From Pseudomonas japonica (GTDB lineage Bacteria; Pseudomonadota; Gammaproteobacteria; Pseudomonadales; Pseudomonadaceae): a stretch of 64,000 nucleotides of DNA. How positions within the stretch are numbered: position 1 is the first letter of the stretch; every line of letters starts with the position of its first letter. Below, piece by piece: positions 53,929 to 62,500 of the stretch. The position numbers and the translations under genes were made by a program. The notes beneath the pieces were generated by a model. That model was given only the letters and a program-made list of their open reading frames with translations. It was not told the DNA's origin and did no database searches. The stretch lies in the NCBI RefSeq assembly GCF_900188455.1, contig NZ_FZOL01000010.1, positions 151,303 through 215,302 on the forward strand, written 5' to 3'.

Positions 53929-55275
53929 TCAACGCTCGCGCAACGCCTCCGTGCGCGCCTTCAGCACCGGCTTCAACAGGTAGTCCAGCACACTCTTCTC
54001 GCCGGTGATGATGTCCACCGTCGCCACCATTCCGGGGATGATCAGCAGCGGCTTGTTGTCCCCGCCCAGGTGATTCTTGTCGGTGCGCACCTGGATCATG
54101 TAGAACGCGTTGCCCTTGTCGTCGGTGACGGTGTCGGCGCCGATCAGTTCCAGCTTCGCCTTGAGCCCGCCATAGATGGAGTAGTCATAGGCACTGAACT
54201 TGACCATGGCGCTCTGCCCCGGATGCAGGAACGCCACATCCTGCGGGCGTACCCTGGCCTCGATCAGCAGGTTGTCTTCCAGCGGCACGACTTCCACCAG
54301 GTCGCTGCCGGGCTGGACCACGCCGCCGATGGTGTTGACCTTGAGCAGCTTGATGATGCCGTGCACCGGCGACACCACCGTGGTGCGGTTGACCCGGTCG
54401 TCGATGGCGACGCTGGTGGCGGTGATCTTCGACAGGTCGGTACGTTTTTCGTTGAGCTCCTTGGCCGCCTCGGAGCGGAAGCTGGCCTCGGACTCCTCGA
54501 TCTTGCTGCGGATTTCCGCCACCGCCGCCTCGGCCCGGGGAATCGCCAGGCTGGTGGCGTTCATCGAGCCGCGGGCTTCCACCGCGCTGCGCTTGAGGCG
54601 GAGGATTTCCACCGGCGAGATCGCCCCGGTCTTCACCAGCGGCGTCGACATGTCCAGCTCCTGTTGCAGCAGGGCCAGCCCGGAGCGGTATTGCTCCAGT
54701 TTGGAGCGGAACTCGGCCAGTTCCTGGTTCTTCTGCCGCAGTTGCTCGTTGAGGGTCTGCTTCTCGCTGCTCAGGCGACGCTGACGCGACTGGTACAGCG
54801 CCAGTTCGTCCTCGGCCACCTGGGGTGCCTTGCTGCGTACTTCCTCGGAGAGCTGGAACGGCTTGCCCTCGGCCTCCGCCGAGAGGCGTTCGACCTGGGC
54901 GGTGAGGGCATAGCGGTCGGCCTCGCTCTCGCCCTTGTTGGAGCGAAAGCGCGTGTCGTCGAGGCGCAGCAGGGTGTCGCCCTTGTTCACCATCTGCCCT
55001 TCACGGACGAAGATCTCGGTGACGATGCCGCCTTCGAGGTTCTGGATCACCTGAACCTTGCTCGACGGGATCGCCTTGCCTTCGCCGACGGTCACCTCAT
55101 CGAGCACCGCCAGCCTGGCCCAGACCAGCGCGATCAGCAGCAACGCCGCCGCCAGCCACACGGTGATGCGCGACAGCCGTGGCGAATCCTGCAGCGTGGC
55201 GCTGGCCAGGTCCGGCAGGTAGTCGCGGTCGGCGGTCTTGCTGAAGCTGTTGAAGTAGCTGCGAAGGGAGGACAT
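53929..55275 (-). CDS. lapC: HlyD family type I secretion adaptor
   Basis: A 448-residue periplasmic adaptor: one N-terminal membrane helix ('LSRITVWLAAALLLIALVWARLAVLDEV', about 35-62), a lipoyl/beta-barrel start ('GEGKAIPSSKVQVIQNLEGGIVTEIFVREGQMVNKGD'), a long coiled coil (about 110-280) and a C-terminal barrel closing 'VDIITGEKSVLDYLLKPVLKARTEALRER', the HlyD/LapC end motif. It links the ATPase to the outer-membrane channel for adhesin export. It is third in the lapE-lapB-lapC order; a REPIN lies between it and lapB. The name could instead be mapC (see findings). Confidence 0.9.
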   Translation of the reverse strand: MSSLRSYFNSFSKTADRDYLPDLASATLQDSPRLSRITVWLAAALLLIALVWARLAVLDEVTVGEGKAIPSSKVQVIQNLEGGIVTEIFVREGQMVNKGDTLLRLDDTRFRSNKGESEADRYALTAQVERLSAEAEGKPFQLSEEVRSKAPQVAEDELALYQSRQRRLSSEKQTLNEQLRQKNQELAEFRSKLEQYRSGLALLQQELDMSTPLVKTGAISPVEILRLKRSAVEARGSMNATSLAIPRAEAAVAEIRSKIEESEASFRSEAAKELNEKRTDLSKITATSVAIDDRVNRTTVVSPVHGIIKLLKVNTIGGVVQPGSDLVEVVPLEDNLLIEARVRPQDVAFLHPGQSAMVKFSAYDYSIYGGLKAKLELIGADTVTDDKGNAFYMIQVRTDKNHLGGDNKPLLIIPGMVATVDIITGEKSVLDYLLKPVLKARTEALRER

Positions 55276-55330
55276 GGGTACGCCTCTTGTGAAACAGCAC
55301 ATGACTCGTTGGCTGGTGCGGCCCCGTGTG

Positions 55331-55431
55331 TGTAGGAGCTGGCTTGCCTGCGATGGACCGCGCAGCGGTCCCTGATTGCGGTGAGGTCCGGGACCGCTGT
55401 GCGGTCCATCGCAGGCAAGCCAGCTCCTACA
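55331..55431. repeat. REPIN hairpin inside the type I secretion operon
   Basis: TGTAGGAGCTGGCTTGCCTG and CAGGCAAGCCAGCTCCTACA arms with a GGACCGC core occupy most of the 174-bp space between lapB and lapC. Confidence 0.9.
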
Positions 55432-55449
55432 GGGAGCGCGTCGATCTTG

Positions 55450-57603
55450 TTAGAGCGCCTGACCGATACGGCCCTTGCGCAGGGCGTCGATCACCGCATC
55501 CTTGGCACCGTCGGCAACGATCTTGCCGTTGTCCAGAACCAGCAGGCGGTCCACCAGGCTGAGCATCGAGGTGCGGTGGGTCACCAGCAGCAACGTCTTG
55601 CCCTCGATCCAGCCATGCAGGCGCTGGCGCAGTTGTTCCTCGCTGCTGTTGTCCATGTGGCTGGTGGGTTCGTCGAGAACCACGATCGGCGGCTCCAGCA
55701 ACATCGCCCTGGCCAGCAGTACCGCCTGGCGCTGACCACCGGAGAGCAGTTGGCCGCGTTCGCCAAGGGGCCGGTCGAAGCCCCGTGGATGCTGCTTGGC
55801 CAGTTCGCTGACGCCGGTCAGTTCCGCCACTTCGAGCATGCGCGCGTCGCTGACGTAGCGTGCGCCGAGGGTCAGGTTGTCGCGCAGGCTGCCGGCCAGC
55901 AGCGGCAGGTCGTGGGCGACGTAGCCCAGTTGCTGGCGCAGTTCGCTGATGTCCAGTTGGCGCAGGTCGAGGTTGTCGAGGAGGATCTGCCCGTCGTCCG
56001 GTTCGTAGAAGCCCATCACCAGCCGCGCCAGGGTGCTCTTGCCCGAGCCGCTGCGGCCGATGATGCCGATGCGTTCGCCGGGTTTGACGCTGAAGCTGAC
56101 GTTGTTCAGGGCCGGCGCGGCCTGTCCGGCATAGCGGAAGCTGACCCGGCTGACCTCCAGCGCGCCCTGCAGGCGGGCGTGCTCCAGCGGCTGCTGGTCG
56201 GCGCGGCGCTCTTGGGGCAGGGCCATCAGCGCATCGGTGCTGCGCATGGTCAGTTGCGCCTGCTGGTAGCGGGTGATCAACCCGGCGATCTGGCCCAGTG
56301 GCGCGAGAACCCGGCTGCCGAGCATGTAGCAGGCCACCAGGGCGCCGACGCTGAGGTTGCCGGCGATGATGCTGTAGACCCCGGCGACGATGGTCGCCAT
56401 GCCGCAGAACTGCTGGACGAACAGCGTGCCGTTGGTGGCCAGGGCAGACAGATTGCGGGCATGGGCGTCCAGTTGGGTGAGGGCGCCGTGGGTACTTTCC
56501 CACTGGTATTGGCGCTCGCTTTCGGCGCCGCAGGCCTTGAGGGTTTCCAGGCCACCGAGGGTTTCGATCAGCAGCGCCTGGCGCACCGCGCCGAGGCTCA
56601 GGCTCTTCTGCACGGTGTCGCGCAGACGCACCTGGATCAGCAGGGCGAAGACGATGGTCACCGGGAAGGCGATCATCGGGATCAGCACCAGCCAGCCACC
56701 GAGCAGGCCGATCACGGCGAGCATCAGCACCACGAAGGGCAGGTCGATGACACTGGTCAGGGTCACCGCGGTGAGGAATTCGCGCAGGCCCTGGAAGTCG
56801 TGGATGCTCTGGGCGAAGCCGCCGATGGTGGCCGGGCGGGCCTTCATCGACATGCCGGTGATGCGCTCGAACAGGGTTGCCGAGAGGATCATGTCGGTCT
56901 TCTTGCCGGCCTGGTCCAGCAGGTGCGCACGGACCACCCGCAGCACCAGTTCGAACGTCGTGCCGATGAACAGGCCGATGACCAGCACCCACAGGGTCGA
57001 GATGGCCTGGTTGGGCACCACGCGGTCGTAGGTCTGCATGACGAACAGCGGCACCAGCAGGCCCAGCAGGTTGATCAGCAGGCTGGCCAGCAGGGCATCG
57101 CTGTACAGCCAGCGGGATTGCTGCAGGGTGTCGCGAAACCAGGCGTGGACCCGCGGCACCAGCGGCGCGCGCTGCTGTTCCAGCTCATGCCGGGGACGGG
57201 CGAACAGGGCGTGGCCGGAATAGACCTCGGCGAGTTCCTCGCGGCTGACCCACTGCTCGCCGCCATCGGCTTCGCAGGGCAGGATCAGCGCCTGGTCCTG
57301 GTCCTTCCAGCGCCGCAGCACGGCACAGCGGCCGTCCTTGAACAGCAGCAGCACCGGCAGGTTGAGCGCGGCAATCGCAGACAGCTCGCGGCGCAGGATG
57401 CGTGCCTGCAATCCGGCGCGGGCCGCCGCGCGCGGCAGCAGGTCGAAATCGAGCCGCTGCTGGGGCAACGGCAGGCCGCTGCTCAGGCTGGCACGGCTCG
57501 CCGTGCAACCGTGCAGCTTGCAGAGGATCAACAGCCCATCGAGTAACGGATCATCGAAACTCTGGCGTTGGTCCGCCGAGCTCGCCGGTTGCATGCTGGT
57601 CAC
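55450..57603 (-). CDS. lapB: Type I secretion permease/ATPase
   Basis: A 717-residue fusion: an N-terminal C39-peptidase-like domain (about 20-135), about six membrane segments (155-430) and a nucleotide-binding domain with Walker A 'GIIGRSGSGKSTL', signature 'LLSGGQRQAVLLARAML' and Walker B 'IVVLDEPTSHMD'. The N-terminal domain does not show a clear C39 catalytic triad (degenerate, as in LapB transporters that export without cleaving). The start may be GTG 57603 or ATG 57594. It is 36 bp downstream of lapE. Confidence 0.92.
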   Translation of the reverse strand: MTSMQPASSADQRQSFDDPLLDGLLILCKLHGCTASRASLSSGLPLPQQRLDFDLLPRAAARAGLQARILRRELSAIAALNLPVLLLFKDGRCAVLRRWKDQDQALILPCEADGGEQWVSREELAEVYSGHALFARPRHELEQQRAPLVPRVHAWFRDTLQQSRWLYSDALLASLLINLLGLLVPLFVMQTYDRVVPNQAISTLWVLVIGLFIGTTFELVLRVVRAHLLDQAGKKTDMILSATLFERITGMSMKARPATIGGFAQSIHDFQGLREFLTAVTLTSVIDLPFVVLMLAVIGLLGGWLVLIPMIAFPVTIVFALLIQVRLRDTVQKSLSLGAVRQALLIETLGGLETLKACGAESERQYQWESTHGALTQLDAHARNLSALATNGTLFVQQFCGMATIVAGVYSIIAGNLSVGALVACYMLGSRVLAPLGQIAGLITRYQQAQLTMRSTDALMALPQERRADQQPLEHARLQGALEVSRVSFRYAGQAAPALNNVSFSVKPGERIGIIGRSGSGKSTLARLVMGFYEPDDGQILLDNLDLRQLDISELRQQLGYVAHDLPLLAGSLRDNLTLGARYVSDARMLEVAELTGVSELAKQHPRGFDRPLGERGQLLSGGQRQAVLLARAMLLEPPIVVLDEPTSHMDNSSEEQLRQRLHGWIEGKTLLLVTHRTSMLSLVDRLLVLDNGKIVADGAKDAVIDALRKGRIGQAL

Positions 57604-57639
57604 AATGGCCTACCTCTCCGCCGAGGGGACGGAATCGAG

Positions 57640-59013
57640 TCAACGCATTTCAGGTAACCGCGCGTCAGTCTTCACTTCGCTCTTGGCGATGGCTTCCGGT
57701 GGCAGCGAGATCTTCTGCCGGGTCAGCAGATCCCCCATGTTGGCCAGCACCCGGTAGCGCGAGAACTCTTCGATGTAGCGCACTTCCACGTAGCGCCGAT
57801 TGGCGTTGTACAGCTCGTTCTCGCTGTCCAGCACATCGAGCAGGGTGCGCTGGCCGAGGCCGAACTGGTCCTGGTAGGCAGCACGCACCCGTGTGGTGGT
57901 TTCGGCGTATTGCCGCGCCGAGGGGGTCTGCTTGATCGCATTGTTCATGGCGTTCCATGACAGCGACAGGTCCTCGTTGAGGGTGCGCAGGGCGTTGTTG
58001 CGGATGTCCATGGCCTGGTTGATCTTGTGCGCGTCGGACTGCAGGCGGGCCTTGTCGCTGCCACCGCGGAACAGGTTGTAGGTCATCACCACGCCCGCCC
58101 GCCAGTCGGTGTTGGCATGGCCTTCCTCGCCGCCCATGTTGTTGTTGGCGGCGGTGGACAGCTCGGCATCCAGGCGCGGGTAGAAGGGTGACTTGGCGAC
58201 TTCATATTGTTGCTCGGCAGCCTGCACGTCGGCTTGCGCCGATTTCAGGTAGGGGTTGTTCGCCAGCATGTCCTGACGCGCATCGCCGAGGCTGGCGGGC
58301 ATCTGGCCCTGGATCGATGACGGGGCTTCCAGTTGATCGGCCTCGCGACCGATGACACTGAAGAAGTTGGCCTCGGCATCGGCCAGGTCGACTTCGGCGG
58401 TGTTCAGGTTGTTTTCCGCCAGCGCACGGCGGGCGGTGGACTGATCGAGGTCGGCGGTGCTGCCCACCCCGCGTTCGCTGCGCAGGCCGATCTGGTCGTT
58501 GACCCGCAGGTGTGCCTGCAGGTTGTTCTTGGCCAGGGTCACCAGCTCGCGGCGCTTGAGCACCTCCAGGTAGACCTCGATGGCACGCAGGGCCACGGTC
58601 TGCGAGGTGGCTTGCAGGTAGTAGGCGCGGGAGTTCACCACCGCTTCGGTGCGGGCGACTTCATTGGAGGTATTGAAGCCGTCGAAGAGCATCTGCCGCA
58701 GACGCAGTTCGGACTGGGTGTAGTTCAGCGTTTCCTTGTTGTGGTTGCGCGTACCGTTTGCATTCAGACCACGGGTATTGGTGTTGTCCGAGCGTTCGCG
58801 GCCATAGCCGGCCACCAGGTCGACACTCGGGTAGTAGCCGCCACGGGCGAATTTCACGTCCTCATCCGCGGATAACCGGCTGTTGATCGCCGCCTTGGCT
58901 TCCGGGTGGTAATCCACGGCGCTCTGTACGGCTTCCTGCAGCGACATCGCCTGGGCACTGGCACAGGTCATGGCCAACAACAACGCACTGGTGATGGGGT
59001 TCAAAACGCGCAT
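57640..59013 (-). CDS. lapE: TolC family outer-membrane channel of the type I system
   Basis: A 457-residue protein with a signal peptide ('TSALLLAMTCASAQA', cleavage about 22). Its helical repeats match the TolC/AggA family ('SLQEAVQSAVDYHPEAKAAINSR' and, in the second half, 'DMLANNPYLKSAQADVQAAEQQYEVAKSPFYPRLDAE'), ending with 'LDVLDSENELYNANRRYVEVRYIEEFSRYRVLANMGDL'. It is the exit duct for the adhesin. It heads the lapE-B-C transcription unit and is divergent from the adhesin across 515 bp. Confidence 0.92.
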   Translation of the reverse strand: MRVLNPITSALLLAMTCASAQAMSLQEAVQSAVDYHPEAKAAINSRLSADEDVKFARGGYYPSVDLVAGYGRERSDNTNTRGLNANGTRNHNKETLNYTQSELRLRQMLFDGFNTSNEVARTEAVVNSRAYYLQATSQTVALRAIEVYLEVLKRRELVTLAKNNLQAHLRVNDQIGLRSERGVGSTADLDQSTARRALAENNLNTAEVDLADAEANFFSVIGREADQLEAPSSIQGQMPASLGDARQDMLANNPYLKSAQADVQAAEQQYEVAKSPFYPRLDAELSTAANNNMGGEEGHANTDWRAGVVMTYNLFRGGSDKARLQSDAHKINQAMDIRNNALRTLNEDLSLSWNAMNNAIKQTPSARQYAETTTRVRAAYQDQFGLGQRTLLDVLDSENELYNANRRYVEVRYIEEFSRYRVLANMGDLLTRQKISLPPEAIAKSEVKTDARLPEMR

Positions 59014-59528
59014 GGGTTACTTCTCCCTGATTCCATTTTTGGTCTTGCGATCGCCAAATTATTGACGAAAAAGAAGGTTCAAACCGTTTCAGGCTTGTAA
59101 CAACTGAGCTAAGAACATTTGCACGTAAACCTAAGAAGAAATTTTCATAAGGCTTATGCGAAAAAAAACTTATGCGGTCTAAGAAATCCAGCACATTGTT
59201 TAACCCAGGCGTCATGTATACCGGGCGCTGTGGCGCTTTTTTACTGGCGCCAGAAAGTTTTCAAGCCGTTTTTCGGCACAGGGCAAGAAAGGAGTGGAGG
59301 AAGAGGGATAACGGAAACGCTGGCGACGAAAAATTGACGCTAAATGCTCGCCAGTCATTGTTGTCACTCCGTCGCGAAAATCCTTCCCAGACCATTGGTT
59401 TTCCAGGGAAAACCTGCGGTCCCCGATAGGGCGCGCGACATCGAGGCGGACCCGGTCATAGCGGTTCTCCCACGAGACACCACAGGCTTTCCTGCAAGAG
59501 AACGTCGGAAGTCGAGAGGAGTGGCCAG
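59014..59528. other. Adhesin/secretion divergent promoter region
   Basis: This 515-bp gene-free region is AT-rich near lapE. It contains the palindrome CATAAG-G-CTTATG (59146-59158) overlapping two direct copies of CTTATGCG (59153-59160 and 59169-59176), spaced 16 bp. Two ATTGAC hexamers (59061-59066 and 59333-59338), half-sites of the FleQ consensus, also occur. A ribosome-binding GAGAGGAG lies 8 bases before the adhesin ATG. Confidence 0.45.
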
Positions 59529-62500
59529 ATGGCTAAGTCAATCGGTGTGGTCAGCAAGGTGGTCGGTCAGGTGTTCGTGGTCGAGGCTGATGGAAGCCGG
59601 CGGTTGGTGGTCGAGGGGGACCGGTTGTTCGTGGGGGAACAACTGGAAACCGGCGCGGCGGGGGCGGTTGCGGTGCACCTGGCCAACGGCGAGGAACTGA
59701 CCCTGGGCCGCGACAGCAGCCTGACCCTGTCCAATGCCCTGTTGGCCAACCAGGCTCCCCATGTGCTGGCGCCGGAGGTGATCACCCCCAGCGAGGCGCA
59801 ACTGACCGATGTCGAGAAACTTCAGCAAGCGATCGCCGCTGGCGGCGACCCGACCCTGGACGCCGAGGCCACCGCGGCCGGTCCCGGCAATGGCGCGCCG
59901 GGGGCGCTGGGCGGTGGACATTCTTTCGTGCTGCTCACCGAGGTCGGTGGGCGTGTCGATCCGGTCATCGGCTTTCCCACGGCCGGCTTCAATTTCTTCG
60001 GTGAGCTGGCCAATCTCGATACCGGGCTGATCGATCACAACGAGGCATTGCCCGCGATCGACAACCCGATCAGCCTCGAAGGACTGTCGGTGGCGGGGGG
60101 CGAGGTCACGGTCAACGAGGCCAATCTGCCGTCGGGCTCGGCCAGCGATGGCGCTGCCCTGGTACAGACCGGCACCTTCAGCGTGGTGGCCGCGGATGGG
60201 GTGTTCAACCTCAATGTCGGTGGCATCAATGTGCTGACCAGCGGCGCCGTGACCGGTGTCGGGCAGTCCGTCACCACCCCCACCGGCAACGTGCTGACGA
60301 TCACCGGCTACGACCCGGCCACCGGCGTGGTCAGCTACAGCTACACCCTGACCTCCGCCGGCAGCTCCCTGGGCGAGAGCATCGCGGTCTCGGCCAGCGA
60401 CAGCAATGGCGACGTTACCAGTGGCAGCCTCGATGTCACCATCGTCGACGACGTGCCAAGAGCGGTGGACGATACCAACCCGTCTGTCGCCAGCGAAGCG
60501 TCCACGGTACTGACCGGCAATGTGCTGCCCAACGATATCCAGGGCGCCGACCGGGTCGCCAATCCGATCATTCCCGGCACCTTTGTCGGCACCTACGGCA
60601 CCCTGGTCCTGGCTTCGGATGGCTCCTACACCTACACCCTGAATCCGTCGGACCCGGACTTCGTCAATCTGCATGGCGGTGGCAAGGGCAGCGAAACCTT
60701 CACCTACACCCTGACCGATGCCGACGGCGACACCAGCACCGCCAACCTGGTGCTGAACATCACCAACCTCGACGACGGCGTGAGCTTGGGTGGCATCGGC
60801 GCCAATGGCGGGATCATCAGCGTCTACGAGAAGAACCTGAGCACCGGCAGCAGCCCCGACGCGGCGGCCCTGACCCAGAGCGGCAGTTTCACCGTCAGCG
60901 CCGCGGATGGTCTGCAGGGCCTGAGCGTGGGCGGAATCAATGTGATCACGGGGGGTGTGGCGATCACCTCGCCGCAGTCGGTGGTCACCCCCCTGGGCAA
61001 TACCCTCACCGTGACCAGCTACGATCCGAACACCGGCGTGGTGACCTACAGCTACACCCTGCTGGAAAACGAGGCCCACCCGGCCGGCGGCGCGACCAAC
61101 AGCCTGGGCGAAAGCTTCAGTGTGGTGGCCACCGATACCGATGGCAGCTCCAGCAGCATCAACCTGAATGTCCTCGTCGTCGACGACGTACCGACAGCGG
61201 TGGCGGACAGCAATGCCTCGGTGGCGACCGAAGCGGCCACGGTGCTGACTGGCAACGTGCTGACCAACGACGTGCAAGGCGCTGACCGGGTTGTCGGACC
61301 GATCACCGCCGGTACCTTCGTGGGTACCTACGGGACCCTGGTCCTGGCGGCGGATGGTTCCTACACCTACACCTTGAACCCTGCGGATCCGGACTTCTTC
61401 AACCTGCACGGTGGCGGCACGGGCACCGAGACGTTTGCCTACACCCTGACAGATGCGGATGGGGATACCAGCACTGCGAATCTGGTGCTGAATATCAGCA
61501 ACCTCAACGATCCGGTGGTGTTGACCGGGCTGGATGCCAGTGGTGGCGAGATCAGCGTATTGGAGAGAAATCTGGCGACCGGCAGTAGCCCGGATACCGG
61601 AGCGCTGACCCAGAACGGCAGCTTTACCGTGAGTGCGCCGGATGGCCTGCAAACTCTCAGCGTCGGTGGTGTCAATGTCATTGCTGGCGGTGTGGCAGCT
61701 ACCTTCCCGCAAAGCGTGACCACGCCCTTGGGCAATACGCTGACAGTCACCGGCTACAACCCGAGCACCGGGGTTGTGTCCTACAGCTACACCCTGCTGG
61801 ACAGCGAAGCGCATGCGAATGCGGGAGGCGTGAATAGCCTGACCGAAAGCTTCACGGTCACCGCGACGGATACCGATGGCAGCACTATCAGCGGCAGCCT
61901 CGATGTGAATATCGTCGACGACGTGCCGACAGCGGTGGCGGACAGCAATGCCTCGGTGGCGACCGAAGCGGCCACGGTGCTGACGGGCAATGTTCTGACC
62001 AACGATGTGCAAGGCGCTGACCGTGTCGTCGGACCGATCACCGCTGGCACCTTCGTGGGCACCTACGGCACCCTGGTTCTGGCAGCAGACGGCTCCTACA
62101 CCTACACCCTGAATCCGGCCGATCCGGACTTCTTCAATCTGCACGGTGGCGGCACGGGTATCGAGACGTTTGCCTACACCCTGACCGATGCGGATGGGGA
62201 TACCAGCACTGCGAATCTGGTGCTGAATATCAGCAACCTCAACGATCCGGTGGTGTTGACCGGGTTGGAAGCCAGTGGTGGTGAACTGAGTGTCTACGAG
62301 AAGAACCTGGGCGATGGCAGTAGCCCGGACGCGGGTGCTCTGACCCAGACCGGGTCGTTCAGCGTCAGCGCGCCGGATGGTCTGCAGACCCTCAGTGTCG
62401 GGGGCATCAGTGTCATTTCTGGCGGTGTGGCAGCTACCTTCCCACAAAGCGTGACTACGCCCTTGGGCAATACGCTGACAGTCACTGGCTACGACCCGAG

